Below, one piece after another: positions 1-9,200 of a stretch of DNA of 64,000 nt. The translations under genes were made by a program, and so were the position numbers. The notes beneath the pieces are model-generated. The model worked only from the letters and a program-made list of their open reading frames with translations, did no database searches and was not told where the DNA came from. Every line of letters begins with the position of its first letter. The first letter of the stretch is position 1. Source of the stretch: Rhizobium sp. AAP43 (GTDB lineage Bacteria > Pseudomonadota > Alphaproteobacteria > Rhizobiales > Rhizobiaceae). The stretch covers positions 140,671 through 204,670 of the forward strand of contig NZ_LJHS01000018.1 in the NCBI RefSeq assembly GCF_001296045.1, given 5' to 3'.

Positions 1-364
1 GCTCGAGCTCAATGTCCTGCATGATCGCAATCCGCAATATGTGCTGGAATCGGATGGTTCAATCCGCAACGGATATACGCTGCGCATCCTCAACATGGTC
101 GCGGTCCCGCGCGACATTATCGTCCAGCTGGATGGCTTGCCGGAGGCAAACATGAAGATCAACGGGGTCAGCGAGACGCCGGCACGGTCGTTCACCGTCT
201 CCGTTGAACCCGATGAAGCCACCACGTTGAAGGTCTTTGTCACCATGGCAGGAAAGATGGTGACGAACGAGAAACAGGACCTTCGCTTCGTCGCCAAGGA
301 CGTCGCCAGCGACGAACAAGCCATCTATGACGCCGTCTTCATCGGCCCAGGAGCCAAAAAATGA
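1..364 (+). CDS. fixG: Cytochrome c oxidase accessory protein CcoG/FixG, C-terminal part
   Basis: The reading frame is open from base 2 to the TGA at 362-364, so the gene begins outside the window. The visible 120 residues contain LHDRNPQY followed by IRNGYTLRILNM and an immunoglobulin-like beta-rich tail ending in FIGPGAKK. This is the C-terminal domain of FixG/CcoG/RdxA. The family is an inner-membrane ferredoxin-like protein that supports copper handling during cbb3 oxidase assembly; its iron-sulfur part would lie upstream. The stop overlaps the ATG of fixH by four bases (ATGA), as expected in a fixGHIS operon. The family call rests on the tail only, but gene order makes it firm. Confidence 0.93.
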   Translation, partial: LELNVLHDRNPQYVLESDGSIRNGYTLRILNMVAVPRDIIVQLDGLPEANMKINGVSETPARSFTVSVEPDEATTLKVFVTMAGKMVTNEKQDLRFVAKDVASDEQAIYDAVFIGPGAKK

Positions 365-849
365 GCGCTGACGCAAAAAAGTCTTTCACCTTTACCGGCT
401 GGCATATGGTGGCCGTCATGGTTTCGTTCTTCGGCGTCATTATCGCCGTAAACTTCACTATGGCCTATCTGGCAACCTCAAGCTGGAGTGGCCTCGTTGT
501 GAAGAACACATATGTTGCGAGCCAGGAGTTCAACGGCAAGACGGCGGCGATCCGCGAAATGCTCTCGACGGGCATTGTCGGCGAAACGAAGGTCACGGTG
601 TCAGGCATTCGCTATCGCTTGATGCTTCCCGGGAATGTGCCCGTGGTTGCAGACAGCGTTCTGGCGCATTTCAAGCGTCCGGTCGGCGTTGAACATGATT
701 TCGAACTGGCCCTGACCCCGGCTGGCGATGGGCTTTATATCGCCGACAGGGACATCCAGCCCGGCAATTGGATCGTCGAGATCATGGCCAAGACAGACGG
801 CCGAACGATCATGCATGAAGCAAACCGGATCACCGTTTCGGGGGAATGA
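361..849 (+). CDS. fixH: FixH/CcoH family cbb3 oxidase assembly protein
   Basis: 162 residues. A short cytoplasmic N-terminus (GWHM, residues 14-17) leads into one transmembrane segment at about residues 17-38, followed by a periplasmic domain of beta character ending in TVSGE. This is the usual FixH layout. FixH is a small single-span protein needed to assemble and stabilise the cbb3-type cytochrome c oxidase, probably together with FixI. Both ends overlap neighbours by four bases (ATGA with fixG and with fixI), so translation is likely coupled. No oxygen-responsive promoter is visible here because the operon start lies upstream of the window. Confidence 0.93.
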   Translation: MSADAKKSFTFTGWHMVAVMVSFFGVIIAVNFTMAYLATSSWSGLVVKNTYVASQEFNGKTAAIREMLSTGIVGETKVTVSGIRYRLMLPGNVPVVADSVLAHFKRPVGVEHDFELALTPAGDGLYIADRDIQPGNWIVEIMAKTDGRTIMHEANRITVSGE

Positions 850-3164
850 CGATGAGTTGCTGTGCAGCCGGGACAGAAGGCGCATTGGATATGGAGCGGG
901 CCGGACACGCGCTTCCTTCGGCCGAAGAGTTGCGACTGTCGAGCCGCCCGGTCGGTCCGGGGCTTCTGCAGGTCGATCTCAGCGTGCCGGCCGTGCATTG
1001 TGGCACTTGCATCATCACGATCGAAGGTGTCCTGAAGGCCTTACCGCAAGTCGAGCGTGCCCGCGTCAACCTGTCGACCAAGCGGGTTTCCGTCGTGTGG
1101 AGAGAAAGCGTCGACGGCTTGGAGACGGATCCTGTCTCTCTGCCGCGCGCAATTGCCTCCACTGGGTATGAATCGCATCTGTTCACGGCAGCCGAGGAAG
1201 CATCTGACGCTCTGCGAAACCAGTTGATCCGCGCTGTAGCGCTGTCCGGCTTTGCGGCGACAAACATCATGCTGTTGTCGGTTTCGGTCTGGTCGGGGGC
1301 TGAAGCCTCGACCCGCGACCTGTTTCACTGGATTTCCGCTCTGATCTGCGCCCCGGCGCTGATCTATGCAGGGCGCTTCTTCTATCAGTCGGCCTGGAAC
1401 GTGATTAAGCATGGCCGCACCAATATGGATGTTCCGATCGCGATCGGCATCTCGCTGTCTTATTTCGCATCGCTCTGGGAAACGATCCATCATGGCGAGC
1501 ACGCCTATTTTGATGCGACGGCCTCGCTGCTCTTCTTCCTGCTGATCGGCCGCACACTCGATCACATCATGCGCGACCGCGCGCGATCGGCAATCAGCGG
1601 CCTGGCGCGGCTGAGCCCTCGGGGTGCCATGGTGCTGACGGCCGAGGGCGGCCGCGATTTCCGCACGGTCGAGGAGATCAGGGTCGGCGACCATGTGGCA
1701 ATCGCCGCCGGTGACCGCATTCCTGTCGACGGCGTCGTTTTGACTGGTGAAAGCGACCTCGACATGTCGATCGTCAATGGTGAGAGCGCGCCCGTCTCTG
1801 TGCGTCCGGGAACGCAGGTCCAGGCCGGCACGATGAGCCTTACCGGCTCGTTGACAATCAGAGCAACGGCAACGGCGCAGAACTCCTTCCTGGCGGAAAT
1901 CATTCACCTGATGGAGGCGGCGGAAGGGGGCAGGGCGCGTTACCGGCGCATCGCCGACCGCGCGGCGCAATACTATTCGCCAGCCGTCCATTTGCTCGCG
2001 ATCACCTCCTTCATCACCTGGGGCCTTTACGACGGTGACTGGAAACATGCGATGATGGTGGCGATTACCGTCCTCATCATCACCTGCCCATGTGCGCTTG
2101 GCCTTGCCGTGCCGGTCGTTCAGGTCGTCGCAGCCGGACGCCTGTTTAAGGCCGGCATCATGGTCAAGGACGGATCTGCCATGGAGCGGCTCGCCGAAAT
2201 CGAGGCAATCGCTTTCGACAAGACAGGAACGTTGACGCTTGGACGGCCTCGGCTTGTTGACAGCGGTCGGATCGACGCCCGAACCTTTGCCATTGCGGCC
2301 GGTCTTGCCGCCCATTCCCGCCATCCGCTGTCCAGGGCCTTGTGGGGTGCCTATGGCGGTCAGCCCGAAAGCTTCGACGCAGTGCGGGAAGTGCCGGGTG
2401 CAGGCGTCGAGGCGGAAACGGCCGAAGGCCGCTGGCGCCTCGGAAATCGCCGCTTTGCCGTCACTGCCCGGCCGATGGAAGACGCGGCAACTGATCAACC
2501 CTTCTCGGAAGTCGTGCTGTCTCTCAATGGCCTGGAACGGGGAATTTTCCTCTTCGAAGACATCCTTCGTCCGCGTGCGGTACAGGCCATTGCCCAATTG
2601 AAACAGGAAGGGTTTGGGCTCGCCATCCTGTCCGGTGACCGGTCGGCGGTCGTGTCGCGGCTCGCCGGCGACCTTGGCATTGCCGACTGGCATGCCGCAC
2701 TCACACCGCGTGAAAAGGCCGAGGCCTGTGCCGAAGCGTCTGCCGAGGGCCGGCGCATGCTGATGGTCGGCGACGGGATCAATGATGCACCGGCGCTCGC
2801 CGCCGCCCATGTGTCGATGGCGCCGGCGACAGCGGCCGATGTCGGTCGCCAGGCCGCTGATTTCGTTTTCATGCGCGACGGCCTCGAAGCCGTGCCCTTT
2901 GCGATCGAAGCCTCGCGTCGCGCTGGCCAGCTCATCCGGGAGAATTTTGTCCTCGCGATCGGCTACAATGTCATTGCCGTGCCGATTGCACTTCTTGGCT
3001 ATGCGACGCCCCTGATCGCTGCCGTTGCCATGTCGACATCCTCGATCATCGTTGTGGTCAACGCGCTCCGGCTGAACCGGCTCACCCTTGACGGTGCGAC
3101 CGCTGCGCCACCGACTGCGATCGAGCGCGCTGCGGTGTCAGGCGATGCGAGGCTCGCTGCATGA
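846..3164 (+). CDS. fixI: Copper-type P1B ATPase FixI/CcoI
   Basis: 772 residues. In order there is an N-terminal heavy-metal domain with a CGTC metal site (C52, C55) and an additional CC pair at residues 5-6. Eight predicted membrane spans follow, including the CPC ion-channel motif (C414-P415-C416), then the phosphorylation motif DKTGT (D458), and later GDGINDAP of the ATP-binding domain. This is the copper-transporting P1B ATPase used to deliver copper to the cbb3 oxidase rather than for bulk copper resistance. It starts by ATGA overlap with fixH, and its stop overlaps the fixS start. The motifs are intact, so it should be active. Confidence 0.96.
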   Translation: MTMSCCAAGTEGALDMERAGHALPSAEELRLSSRPVGPGLLQVDLSVPAVHCGTCIITIEGVLKALPQVERARVNLSTKRVSVVWRESVDGLETDPVSLPRAIASTGYESHLFTAAEEASDALRNQLIRAVALSGFAATNIMLLSVSVWSGAEASTRDLFHWISALICAPALIYAGRFFYQSAWNVIKHGRTNMDVPIAIGISLSYFASLWETIHHGEHAYFDATASLLFFLLIGRTLDHIMRDRARSAISGLARLSPRGAMVLTAEGGRDFRTVEEIRVGDHVAIAAGDRIPVDGVVLTGESDLDMSIVNGESAPVSVRPGTQVQAGTMSLTGSLTIRATATAQNSFLAEIIHLMEAAEGGRARYRRIADRAAQYYSPAVHLLAITSFITWGLYDGDWKHAMMVAITVLIITCPCALGLAVPVVQVVAAGRLFKAGIMVKDGSAMERLAEIEAIAFDKTGTLTLGRPRLVDSGRIDARTFAIAAGLAAHSRHPLSRALWGAYGGQPESFDAVREVPGAGVEAETAEGRWRLGNRRFAVTARPMEDAATDQPFSEVVLSLNGLERGIFLFEDILRPRAVQAIAQLKQEGFGLAILSGDRSAVVSRLAGDLGIADWHAALTPREKAEACAEASAEGRRMLMVGDGINDAPALAAAHVSMAPATAADVGRQAADFVFMRDGLEAVPFAIEASRRAGQLIRENFVLAIGYNVIAVPIALLGYATPLIAAVAMSTSSIIVVVNALRLNRLTLDGATAAPPTAIERAAVSGDARLAA

Positions 3165-3316
3165 ATATGCTGATTTACCTCATCCCGATCGCGCTGTTTC
3201 TCGGCGGCCTCGGTCTGTTTGCCTTTCTCTGGTCGCTGAAGAGCGGCCAGTATGACGATCTCGACGGCGCAGGTTGGCGTGTCATCACGCAGGACGACGA
3301 CAAACCCGGCGATTGA
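3161..3316 (+). CDS. fixS: FixS/CcoS small cbb3 oxidase maturation protein
   Basis: 51 residues. The ATG at 3161 overlaps the fixI stop (ATGA). The protein starts MNMLIYLIPIALFLGGLGLF, a single hydrophobic span, followed by FLWSLKSGQYDDLDGAGWR, which is the family signature of CcoS (a Trp/Leu-rich stretch then GQYDDLDG). CcoS helps insert heme and copper cofactors into the cbb3 oxidase. It closes the operon: the next gene is unrelated and has its own strong ribosome binding site. Confidence 0.93.
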   Translation: MNMLIYLIPIALFLGGLGLFAFLWSLKSGQYDDLDGAGWRVITQDDDKPGD

Positions 3317-3412
3317 CACTGCGTTGACCATCGGGGCCCAATTTCCGTCTTGCCGCATCGGGCAACGAATGCGAGAAAGCCGCATCCTGAATGTGCATGC
3401 GGAGGTCTTGAC

Positions 3413-4834
3413 GTGCAGCAAGCGGAAATTGGTCTGATCGGTCTCGGGGTCATGGGCTCCAATCTGGCGCTCAACATCGCAGAGAAGGGCAATCGCATCG
3501 CGGTCTTCAACCGCACGCCGGCCCGCACCGACGAATTCCTCGGTGAAGCAGGCGATCTGGCAGGCCAGATCATCGGTTGCCACACGATCGAAGAATTTGT
3601 CGCCGCCATCCGTCCGCCGCGCCCGATCATCATCATGATCAAGGCCGGTGAAGCCGTCGACCAGCAGATCGAAGCGCTGATGCCGTATCTGTCGAAGAAC
3701 GACATCATGATCGATGCCGGCAATGCCAATTTCCGTGACACCGTCGCCCGTTTTGAAAAGCTTGCCGGCACTGACTTTACCTTTATCGGCATGGGCGTGT
3801 CCGGTGGCGAGGAAGGCGCGCGCCACGGTCCGTCGATCATGGTCGGCGGCACGGAAGACAGCTGGAAGCGCGTCGAGCCCGTACTGACCTCGATCGCTGC
3901 GAAGTTCAATGATGAGCCTTGCGTCGCGTGGCTCGGCACGGATGGTGCTGGCCACTTCGTCAAGACGATCCATAACGGCATCGAATATGCCGACATGCAG
4001 ATGATTGCCGAGATCTACGGCATCCTGCGTGACGGTCTCGGCATGTCTGCAGCCGAAATCGGCGAGATCTTCGGCACCTGGAACAAAGGCCGCCTCAACT
4101 CCTATCTGATCGAGATCACCGAGAAGGTCTTGAAGGCCACCGATCCGGAAACCGGTGCGCCGATGGTCGACATCATCGTCGATGCAGCCGGCCAGAAGGG
4201 CACGGGGAAATGGTCGGCGATTGAGGCGCAGAATCTCGCAGTGGCTGCGAGCGGCATTGAGGCCGCCGTTTCCGGCCGCGTGCTGTCGTCGCTGCGCGAA
4301 GAGCGCCTTGCTGCCGAAAAACTCTTCGGCCTGCCAACACTCACCGAAGCGCCGAAGGACAAGGCCGCCTTCATCGCCGATCTTGAAAATGCGCTGCTGG
4401 CCGCCAAGATCGCGGCTTATGCGCAGGGCTTTGCCGTGATGTCGTCGGCATCGCAAGAGTTCAACTGGTCTCTGCCCATGCCGACGATCGCCCGCATCTG
4501 GCGCGCCGGGTGCATCATCCGTTCGCAGTTCCTCGACGAGATCACTTCGGCTTTCACCAAGGACCCGAATGTGGCCAATCTCGTTGTCACGCCGGCCTTC
4601 TCGGCCATGGTCAAGGAAACGGATGGAGCACTCCGCCGGGTCGTCGCCCATGCCGCGCTTTCCGGCCTCCCGGTTCCGGCCCTGTCTTCGGCCTTGTCCT
4701 ATTTCGATACCTATCGCCGCGGCCGCGGCACGGCCAACCTGATCCAGGCCCAGCGCGATTTCTTCGGTGCCCATGGCTTCGAGCGTCTCGACGGCAAGGA
4801 CATCCATCATGGTCCGTGGGCGGGCCAGTTCTAA
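3413..4834 (+). CDS. gnd: 6-phosphogluconate dehydrogenase, decarboxylating
   Basis: 473 residues from the GTG at 3413. This start is preferred over the upstream ATG at 3350 because GGAGG at 3401-3405 sits seven bases before it and the protein then begins at the NADP-binding fold (EIGLIGLGVMGSN), giving the usual family length. The catalytic signature GVSGGEEGARHGPS and the GQKGTGKW substrate loop are present. The C-terminus carries the conserved RDFFGAHGFER region. It oxidises 6-phosphogluconate to ribulose 5-phosphate, CO2 and NADPH in the oxidative pentose phosphate pathway. It lies 97 bases after fixS, and a strong terminator follows its stop. Confidence 0.96.
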   Translation: MQQAEIGLIGLGVMGSNLALNIAEKGNRIAVFNRTPARTDEFLGEAGDLAGQIIGCHTIEEFVAAIRPPRPIIIMIKAGEAVDQQIEALMPYLSKNDIMIDAGNANFRDTVARFEKLAGTDFTFIGMGVSGGEEGARHGPSIMVGGTEDSWKRVEPVLTSIAAKFNDEPCVAWLGTDGAGHFVKTIHNGIEYADMQMIAEIYGILRDGLGMSAAEIGEIFGTWNKGRLNSYLIEITEKVLKATDPETGAPMVDIIVDAAGQKGTGKWSAIEAQNLAVAASGIEAAVSGRVLSSLREERLAAEKLFGLPTLTEAPKDKAAFIADLENALLAAKIAAYAQGFAVMSSASQEFNWSLPMPTIARIWRAGCIIRSQFLDEITSAFTKDPNVANLVVTPAFSAMVKETDGALRRVVAHAALSGLPVPALSSALSYFDTYRRGRGTANLIQAQRDFFGAHGFERLDGKDIHHGPWAGQF

Positions 4835-4869
4835 GCCGAACGCAATCCGGTGCTTCTTGGCACGCATCA

Positions 4870-4900
4870 GGCCCGGGGCTCTATGGTCCCGGGCCTTTTC
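4870..4900 (+). terminator. Intrinsic terminator after gnd
   Basis: GGCCCGGG (4870-4877) pairs perfectly with CCCGGGCC (4888-4895) around a ten-base loop, and TTTTC follows. The hairpin lies 36 bases after the gnd stop. Confidence 0.85.
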
Positions 4901-5132
4901 TTTCGGAGGCGCCATCGGTGGCGTCGCCCCGGCTACGCCATGCTCTCCGTGGCGCTGGCGCAATGTGCTTCGCACTTTTGCTGGAATGGCTCTCGAAGCC
5001 TTGAGTGTAGTCTTGCGTGTGTACAACCGTGCTCGATTAAAATCCTAGGAATTTCCTTACTCACCATTTAACGAATCGCGCCTAGCGTCTGCCTTCGGTT
5101 AACGAAATCTCTCGTATTTCAGGCGTTGTTTC

Positions 5133-6302
5133 ATGTTTTCCTTTCATTCGCAGTCGCTTTTGCTGGCGAGCGTGGCCATTCACGCCGTCTTTTCACTCGT
5201 CTTCCTGCGTCTATGGCGGCAGGGTGGGCGTCGGCTTGACTTCCTGCTTTGGGCTCTGGCCGCGATGAGCGGCGCGTTCGGCGCCATCTTGGCATCAACT
5301 GGAACGGCCCTTTCCATACCGTTTGGGCAGGGCCTGCTCCTGATGTCGCTTGCGCTTGCCTGGCAGGGCCTGCGCAGCTTTGATCACCGAGCGGTACATT
5401 TGCAATTTGCCACTATGGGACCGGTTCTGTGGGCCGCGTTCACCGCGAGCTTTGCTGTCTTCAACGAGGACAGCGGCCTTCGTTTCGTTTTCTTCGGTCT
5501 GATCTCCGCCCTTTATTGTGGTCTGATCCTGCGCGAACACTGGATCTCTGCTCGTAGCGAGCGCCTGCCGAGCCGAGGCCTGATCGCTGCATGGTTCGCC
5601 GTTCATGGGATCACCGGTCTTGTCCTCGCGGGCAATGGCATGGCCGAACTCGTGACGGGGCAGAGTGATGCCATCGTGACGACACCTTCGCTGTGGAGCG
5701 ACCTCCTCGAAGTGGAGTTTCTGCTGAGTGCCTTCCTCGGCAACTTCAGTGCCTATGTGATGGTCAAAGAGCGGCTGCAGCTCGAGAACCAATGGGTCGC
5801 AGCAACCGACACCCTGACTGGCCTGGTCAACCGTCGCACCTTCCTCGACATGATGCAGACTTTGTCCTTCAAAATCCGCGGCGAGGGCGCCTTTCTCTAT
5901 GTCGATGTCGACCACGTAAAGCGCATCAACGACCGCTTCGGTCATTCCAGTGGCGATGAAGTCTTGCGAAGCTGCTCACAGCTGATGGCCCGTGAACTAC
6001 CGTCGAATGCGTTGATCGGCCGCTTGGCAGGAGCGGAATTTGCCGCCTATGTCCCGGATTGTGATGTCGACCGGGCGGCGATGCTCGGCAGTTTGATTCA
6101 CGATACGGTGGCTGAGCAGATGTTCTTCTTCGGTGCCGAGATGGTGACGGTGACCGTCAGCGTTGGCATTGCCCATGGTGCCATGCAGGTCACGCCCGAT
6201 GAGTTGCTGAAGCGCGCGGATGCGGCACTCCACACGGCCAAGGTTCGCGGTCGCAACGCGGTCGTCGTCTGGGATGAAGGCCAAGCTCCAGCTTTCGGAT
6301 AG
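5133..6302 (+). CDS. Membrane GGDEF-domain protein with degenerate AGAEF site
   Basis: 389 residues. The N-terminal 200 residues hold six to seven hydrophobic segments. A GGDEF domain begins at about residue 228 (ATDTLTGLVNRRTF), with the metal-binding DVDHVKRIND and FGHSSGDEVL regions intact. The signature is A299-G300-A301-E302-F303 instead of GG(D/E)EF, so the third position, normally an acidic metal and catalytic residue, is alanine. No RxxD inhibitory site precedes it. Family knowledge suggests weak or no c-di-GMP synthesis, so it may act as a GTP or c-di-GMP sensor or partner. It is transcribed alone and converges on the LacI gene. The domain call is secure and the activity is unknown. 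Confidence 0.85.
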   Translation: MFSFHSQSLLLASVAIHAVFSLVFLRLWRQGGRRLDFLLWALAAMSGAFGAILASTGTALSIPFGQGLLLMSLALAWQGLRSFDHRAVHLQFATMGPVLWAAFTASFAVFNEDSGLRFVFFGLISALYCGLILREHWISARSERLPSRGLIAAWFAVHGITGLVLAGNGMAELVTGQSDAIVTTPSLWSDLLEVEFLLSAFLGNFSAYVMVKERLQLENQWVAATDTLTGLVNRRTFLDMMQTLSFKIRGEGAFLYVDVDHVKRINDRFGHSSGDEVLRSCSQLMARELPSNALIGRLAGAEFAAYVPDCDVDRAAMLGSLIHDTVAEQMFFFGAEMVTVTVSVGIAHGAMQVTPDELLKRADAALHTAKVRGRNAVVVWDEGQAPAFG

Positions 6303-6328
6303 GATAGGTTTGGGAACGGTAGCCGCGC

Positions 6329-7357
6329 TCAATCCCAGCGCGGCTGACTGATACTCTGCAGCAGGGACGGCTCGATCCCGTCGATCCGCGCAATGACGGC
6401 CTTGGCAAGTTCACGCCCCGCCTGGCGGACGTCTTCATGCGCGGTGATGATTTCAGGTCGCACCCATTTCAGAATGGGAGTGCCTTGCTTGGCGACCAGA
6501 TCAAGCTCCCGGCCAACCCGCTTGCCAGCTGCTTCAATGCCGGCATTGGCGGCAATCGCACTGCTGCCCGAAGACAGGACCAGGCCATCCGGCGCATCCG
6601 GCCCGCTCATCAGGCCCTGAACCATCGTTCGGATTTCCTCAAGCGAGGCGTCGATATTGATTGGCAGCGACACTTCCTGTGCGCCAAAAGTCGTCATCGC
6701 CTGACTGAAGCCTGCGCGAAGATGGTCGTAATAGGTGAGCTTGCTTGGCGGCGGCAAGAGTGCGATGCGCTTCCGTCCCCGCGCGACCAGACGTTCCACA
6801 GCTCCATAACCGAACGCTTCATTGTCGAAGTCGTGGAAGGGGTGCGGTTCGCCGAGCCGTGTGCGCCCGTGGGTCGCAAACGGCATGTTGCGCTCCATCA
6901 GCAGGCTGACCCGCGGATCCTCCGGCTCCAGCCGCGATATGATCACGCCGTCGGCTGACCCCGTCTCGAGGATATAGCGCACGGGCAGCATCGGGTCTTT
7001 GGTATGGGCGTGCGGCGTGACCACGATATGGTAGGGCGTGCCCGCCAGCACTTCCGAAATGCCGACAACCATCTGGTTGGAAAAGCCAAGGATTTCCTCG
7101 TCAATCCCAAGGACCAGCGCAATTACATTGGTTTTGCCTGTGCGCAAACGCACGCCCGCACGGTTCGGCTGGTAGCCGAGCTGGCGGGCCACCATCCGCA
7201 CCCGTTCTTTGGTGTCTGCACCAATATCGGGCGCATCCTTGAGGGCCCGCGACACCGTGGTGATGCCGAGCCCGGTCATGAAGGCGATCGTTTTGAGGGT
7301 CGGTCGTTCCGAGGCCCCGCCCGGCTGCGCCGGCATTCGTTCTTGCTGTTCCGTCAT
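6329..7357 (-). CDS. LacI-family transcriptional regulator of the sugar locus
   Basis: 342 residues. The N-terminal helix-turn-helix is TLKTIAFMTGLGITTVSRAL, with the hinge-helix region ending in GVRLRTGKTNVIALVL. A periplasmic-binding-protein-like sensor domain follows (residues about 75-342). The gene is divergent from the ABC importer operon starting at 7792, the usual arrangement for a local repressor relieved by the imported sugar or a derivative. Two CG-centred candidate operators lie in the shared upstream region. The inducer cannot be read from sequence; the neighbouring mannosidase and xylosidase point to hemicellulose-derived oligosaccharides. Confidence 0.9.
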   Translation of the reverse strand: MTEQQERMPAQPGGASERPTLKTIAFMTGLGITTVSRALKDAPDIGADTKERVRMVARQLGYQPNRAGVRLRTGKTNVIALVLGIDEEILGFSNQMVVGISEVLAGTPYHIVVTPHAHTKDPMLPVRYILETGSADGVIISRLEPEDPRVSLLMERNMPFATHGRTRLGEPHPFHDFDNEAFGYGAVERLVARGRKRIALLPPPSKLTYYDHLRAGFSQAMTTFGAQEVSLPINIDASLEEIRTMVQGLMSGPDAPDGLVLSSGSSAIAANAGIEAAGKRVGRELDLVAKQGTPILKWVRPEIITAHEDVRQAGRELAKAVIARIDGIEPSLLQSISQPRWD

Positions 7358-7791
7358 GCTGTCCCGCCACTCGCTTTCGCCCGCTTATAGTCGGTCCCAA
7401 GCCCTGTGCAAACCGGCCCGGCGGCACCATTTTTCAGCGCCACAGCCTTTAAATCTGAAACGATACAGTTTGTTTGTCGAGCCTTTATTTGCATCCAGGA
7501 TCGCAGTCGCTCAACTCATAGGCGTGCGGGGAGGCTGCTGCATTGCAAGAGGGATTTGTGTTGCGGCGCGAGAAGTTTCATCTAGTTTGTCCACAATTGT
7601 GAGGCATTTCAGTCATATTTATCGTGATGCGTTGCAATACTTTTCTGGATAGGTCCTGTCTTCTTGGTCGTGTCGCCCTGAGGTTTTGAGCGGAGGGAGG
7701 GCTGTTAACAAAAATTCTTCCGCAGCCGGTTGCGTGTGTCTGACACTTCGCATAAGTTTTTCCGGCAACGTTTCAGTGAGGGAGGAGACTC
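7358..7791. promoter_or_regulatory. Divergent control region with two LacI-type operator candidates
   Basis: No gene fits in these 434 bases. TGAAACGATACA (7456-7467) and GGCAACGTTTCA (7764-7775) each match one half of the LacI-family consensus TGAAACGTTTCA around a central CG. The first is near the regulator and the second lies just before the ribosome binding site (GGGAGGAG, about 7780-7787) of the binding-protein gene. Their placement suggests control of both divergent transcripts. Operator identity is inferred from the consensus, not shown. Confidence 0.5.
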
Positions 7792-9027
7792 ATGAATATT
7801 CGTAGCTTTGCGGCAGCTCTAGCCGCTACCGTCGTCATGCCGTTTGCGGCAGCGCAGGCCACCGATCTCGAAGTAACCCATTGGTGGACGTCCGGCGGTG
7901 AAGCCGCGGCCGTCGCCGAACTCGCCAAGGCTTTCGACGCCACCGGCAACAAATGGATCGACGGCGCCATCGCCGGGTCCGGCGGCACGGCCCGCCCGAT
8001 CATGATCAGCCGCATCACCGGCGGCGATCCGATGGGCGCCACCCAGTTCAACCACGGCCGGCAGGCCGAGGAACTGGTTGAAGCCGGCCTGATGAAGGAC
8101 CTGACGGCGGTTGCCGAAAAGGAAAAGTGGAAGGATATCATCAAGCCGGCAAGCCTGCTCGACAGCTGCACGATCGACGGCAAGATCTATTGCGCGCCGG
8201 TCAACATCCATTCCTGGCAGTGGCTGTGGCTGTCGAATGCCGCGTTCGAGCAGGCCGGCGTTGCTGTTCCGAAGAACTGGGACGAATTCGTCGCAGCCGC
8301 ACCGGCACTCGAAGCCAAGGGTATCATTCCGCTCGCCGTTGGTGGTCAGCCCTGGCAGTCTGCCGGTGCCTTTGACGTTCTGATGGTCGCCATCGCCGGC
8401 AAGGAAACCTTCGAGAAGGTGTTCAAGGAGAAGGACGAGGAAGTCGCGGCAGGTCCTGAAATCGCCAAGGTCTTCAAGGCCGCTGATGATGCGCGTCGCA
8501 TGGCCAAGGGCTCGAATGTCCAGGACTGGAACCAGGCAACCAATCTCGTCATCACCGGCAAGGCTGGCGGCCAGATCATGGGTGACTGGGCACAGGGCGA
8601 GTTCGCGCTCGCCAACCAGGTTGCGGGCAAGGACTATACCTGCCTTCCGGGCCTCGGCGTGAACGAGATCATCTCTACAGGTGGTGACGCCTTCTACTTC
8701 CCCGTCGTTGATGACGAGGCTAAGTCGGCAGCACAGGATGTCTTGGCTTCGACACTGCTCTCGCCGACCACGCAGGTGGCATTCAACCTGAAGAAGGGTT
8801 CGCTGCCGGTTCGTGGCGACGTCGATCTCGCCGCTGCCAATGACTGCATGAAGAAGGGCCTTGATATCCTTGCCAAGGGCAATGTTATCCAGGGCACCGA
8901 CCAGCTGCTCTCGGCTGATAGCCAGAAGCAGAAGGAGGACCTCTTCTCCGAGTTCTTCGCCAATGCCTCCATGACACCGGAAGACGCGCAGAAGCGTTTC
9001 GCCGACATCATCGCATCTGCCGAATGA
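7792..9027 (+). CDS. Carbohydrate ABC importer, extracellular substrate-binding protein
   Basis: 411 residues with a Sec signal peptide (MNIRSFAAALAATVVMPFAA, cleaved near AQA). The mature protein opens with LEVTHWWTSGGEAAAVAELA, typical of the UgpB/MalE-like family of sugar binding proteins. It captures the sugar in the periplasm and passes it to the two permeases encoded next. A strong ribosome binding site precedes it, and a hairpin immediately after its stop probably protects its mRNA and raises its level over the permeases. The substrate is not readable from sequence. The downstream beta-mannosidase and beta-xylosidase suggest manno- or xylo-oligosaccharides. Confidence 0.9.
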   Translation: MNIRSFAAALAATVVMPFAAAQATDLEVTHWWTSGGEAAAVAELAKAFDATGNKWIDGAIAGSGGTARPIMISRITGGDPMGATQFNHGRQAEELVEAGLMKDLTAVAEKEKWKDIIKPASLLDSCTIDGKIYCAPVNIHSWQWLWLSNAAFEQAGVAVPKNWDEFVAAAPALEAKGIIPLAVGGQPWQSAGAFDVLMVAIAGKETFEKVFKEKDEEVAAGPEIAKVFKAADDARRMAKGSNVQDWNQATNLVITGKAGGQIMGDWAQGEFALANQVAGKDYTCLPGLGVNEIISTGGDAFYFPVVDDEAKSAAQDVLASTLLSPTTQVAFNLKKGSLPVRGDVDLAAANDCMKKGLDILAKGNVIQGTDQLLSADSQKQKEDLFSEFFANASMTPEDAQKRFADIIASAE

Positions 9028-9044
9028 TTTGACCGGATGACGAT

Positions 9045-9067
9045 CGGCCGGGGTTCGTCCCCGGCCG
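9045..9067 (+). other. Intercistronic hairpin after the binding-protein gene
   Basis: CGGCCGGGG (9045-9053) pairs perfectly with CCCCGGCCG (9059-9067) around TTCGT. There is no following T tract, so it is more likely an mRNA-stabilising or partial attenuation element between the binding protein and the permeases than a full terminator. Confidence 0.65.
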
Positions 9068-9200
9068 TTCACTGGCCAATTTCAACCGGGGAGAGCGACG
9101 TGTCGCTCGGCAGCGGACCGCGTGGGAGGAGGGGCGCCTTGTGGTGCTCTCGTCGCGGACCTTGCTCGATCCCGGTGTCTAGGACGAGGAGGACGGACCC

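Noticed and set aside
1041..2810. A 589-codon minus-strand frame inside fixI
   Set aside because: Mirror of the P-type ATPase gene; no start signal and no protein-like motifs.
2999..5026. A 675-codon open frame on the minus strand across the fixI end, fixS and gnd
   Set aside because: It is antisense to well-supported genes, has no family resemblance, and is a by-product of high GC codon use.
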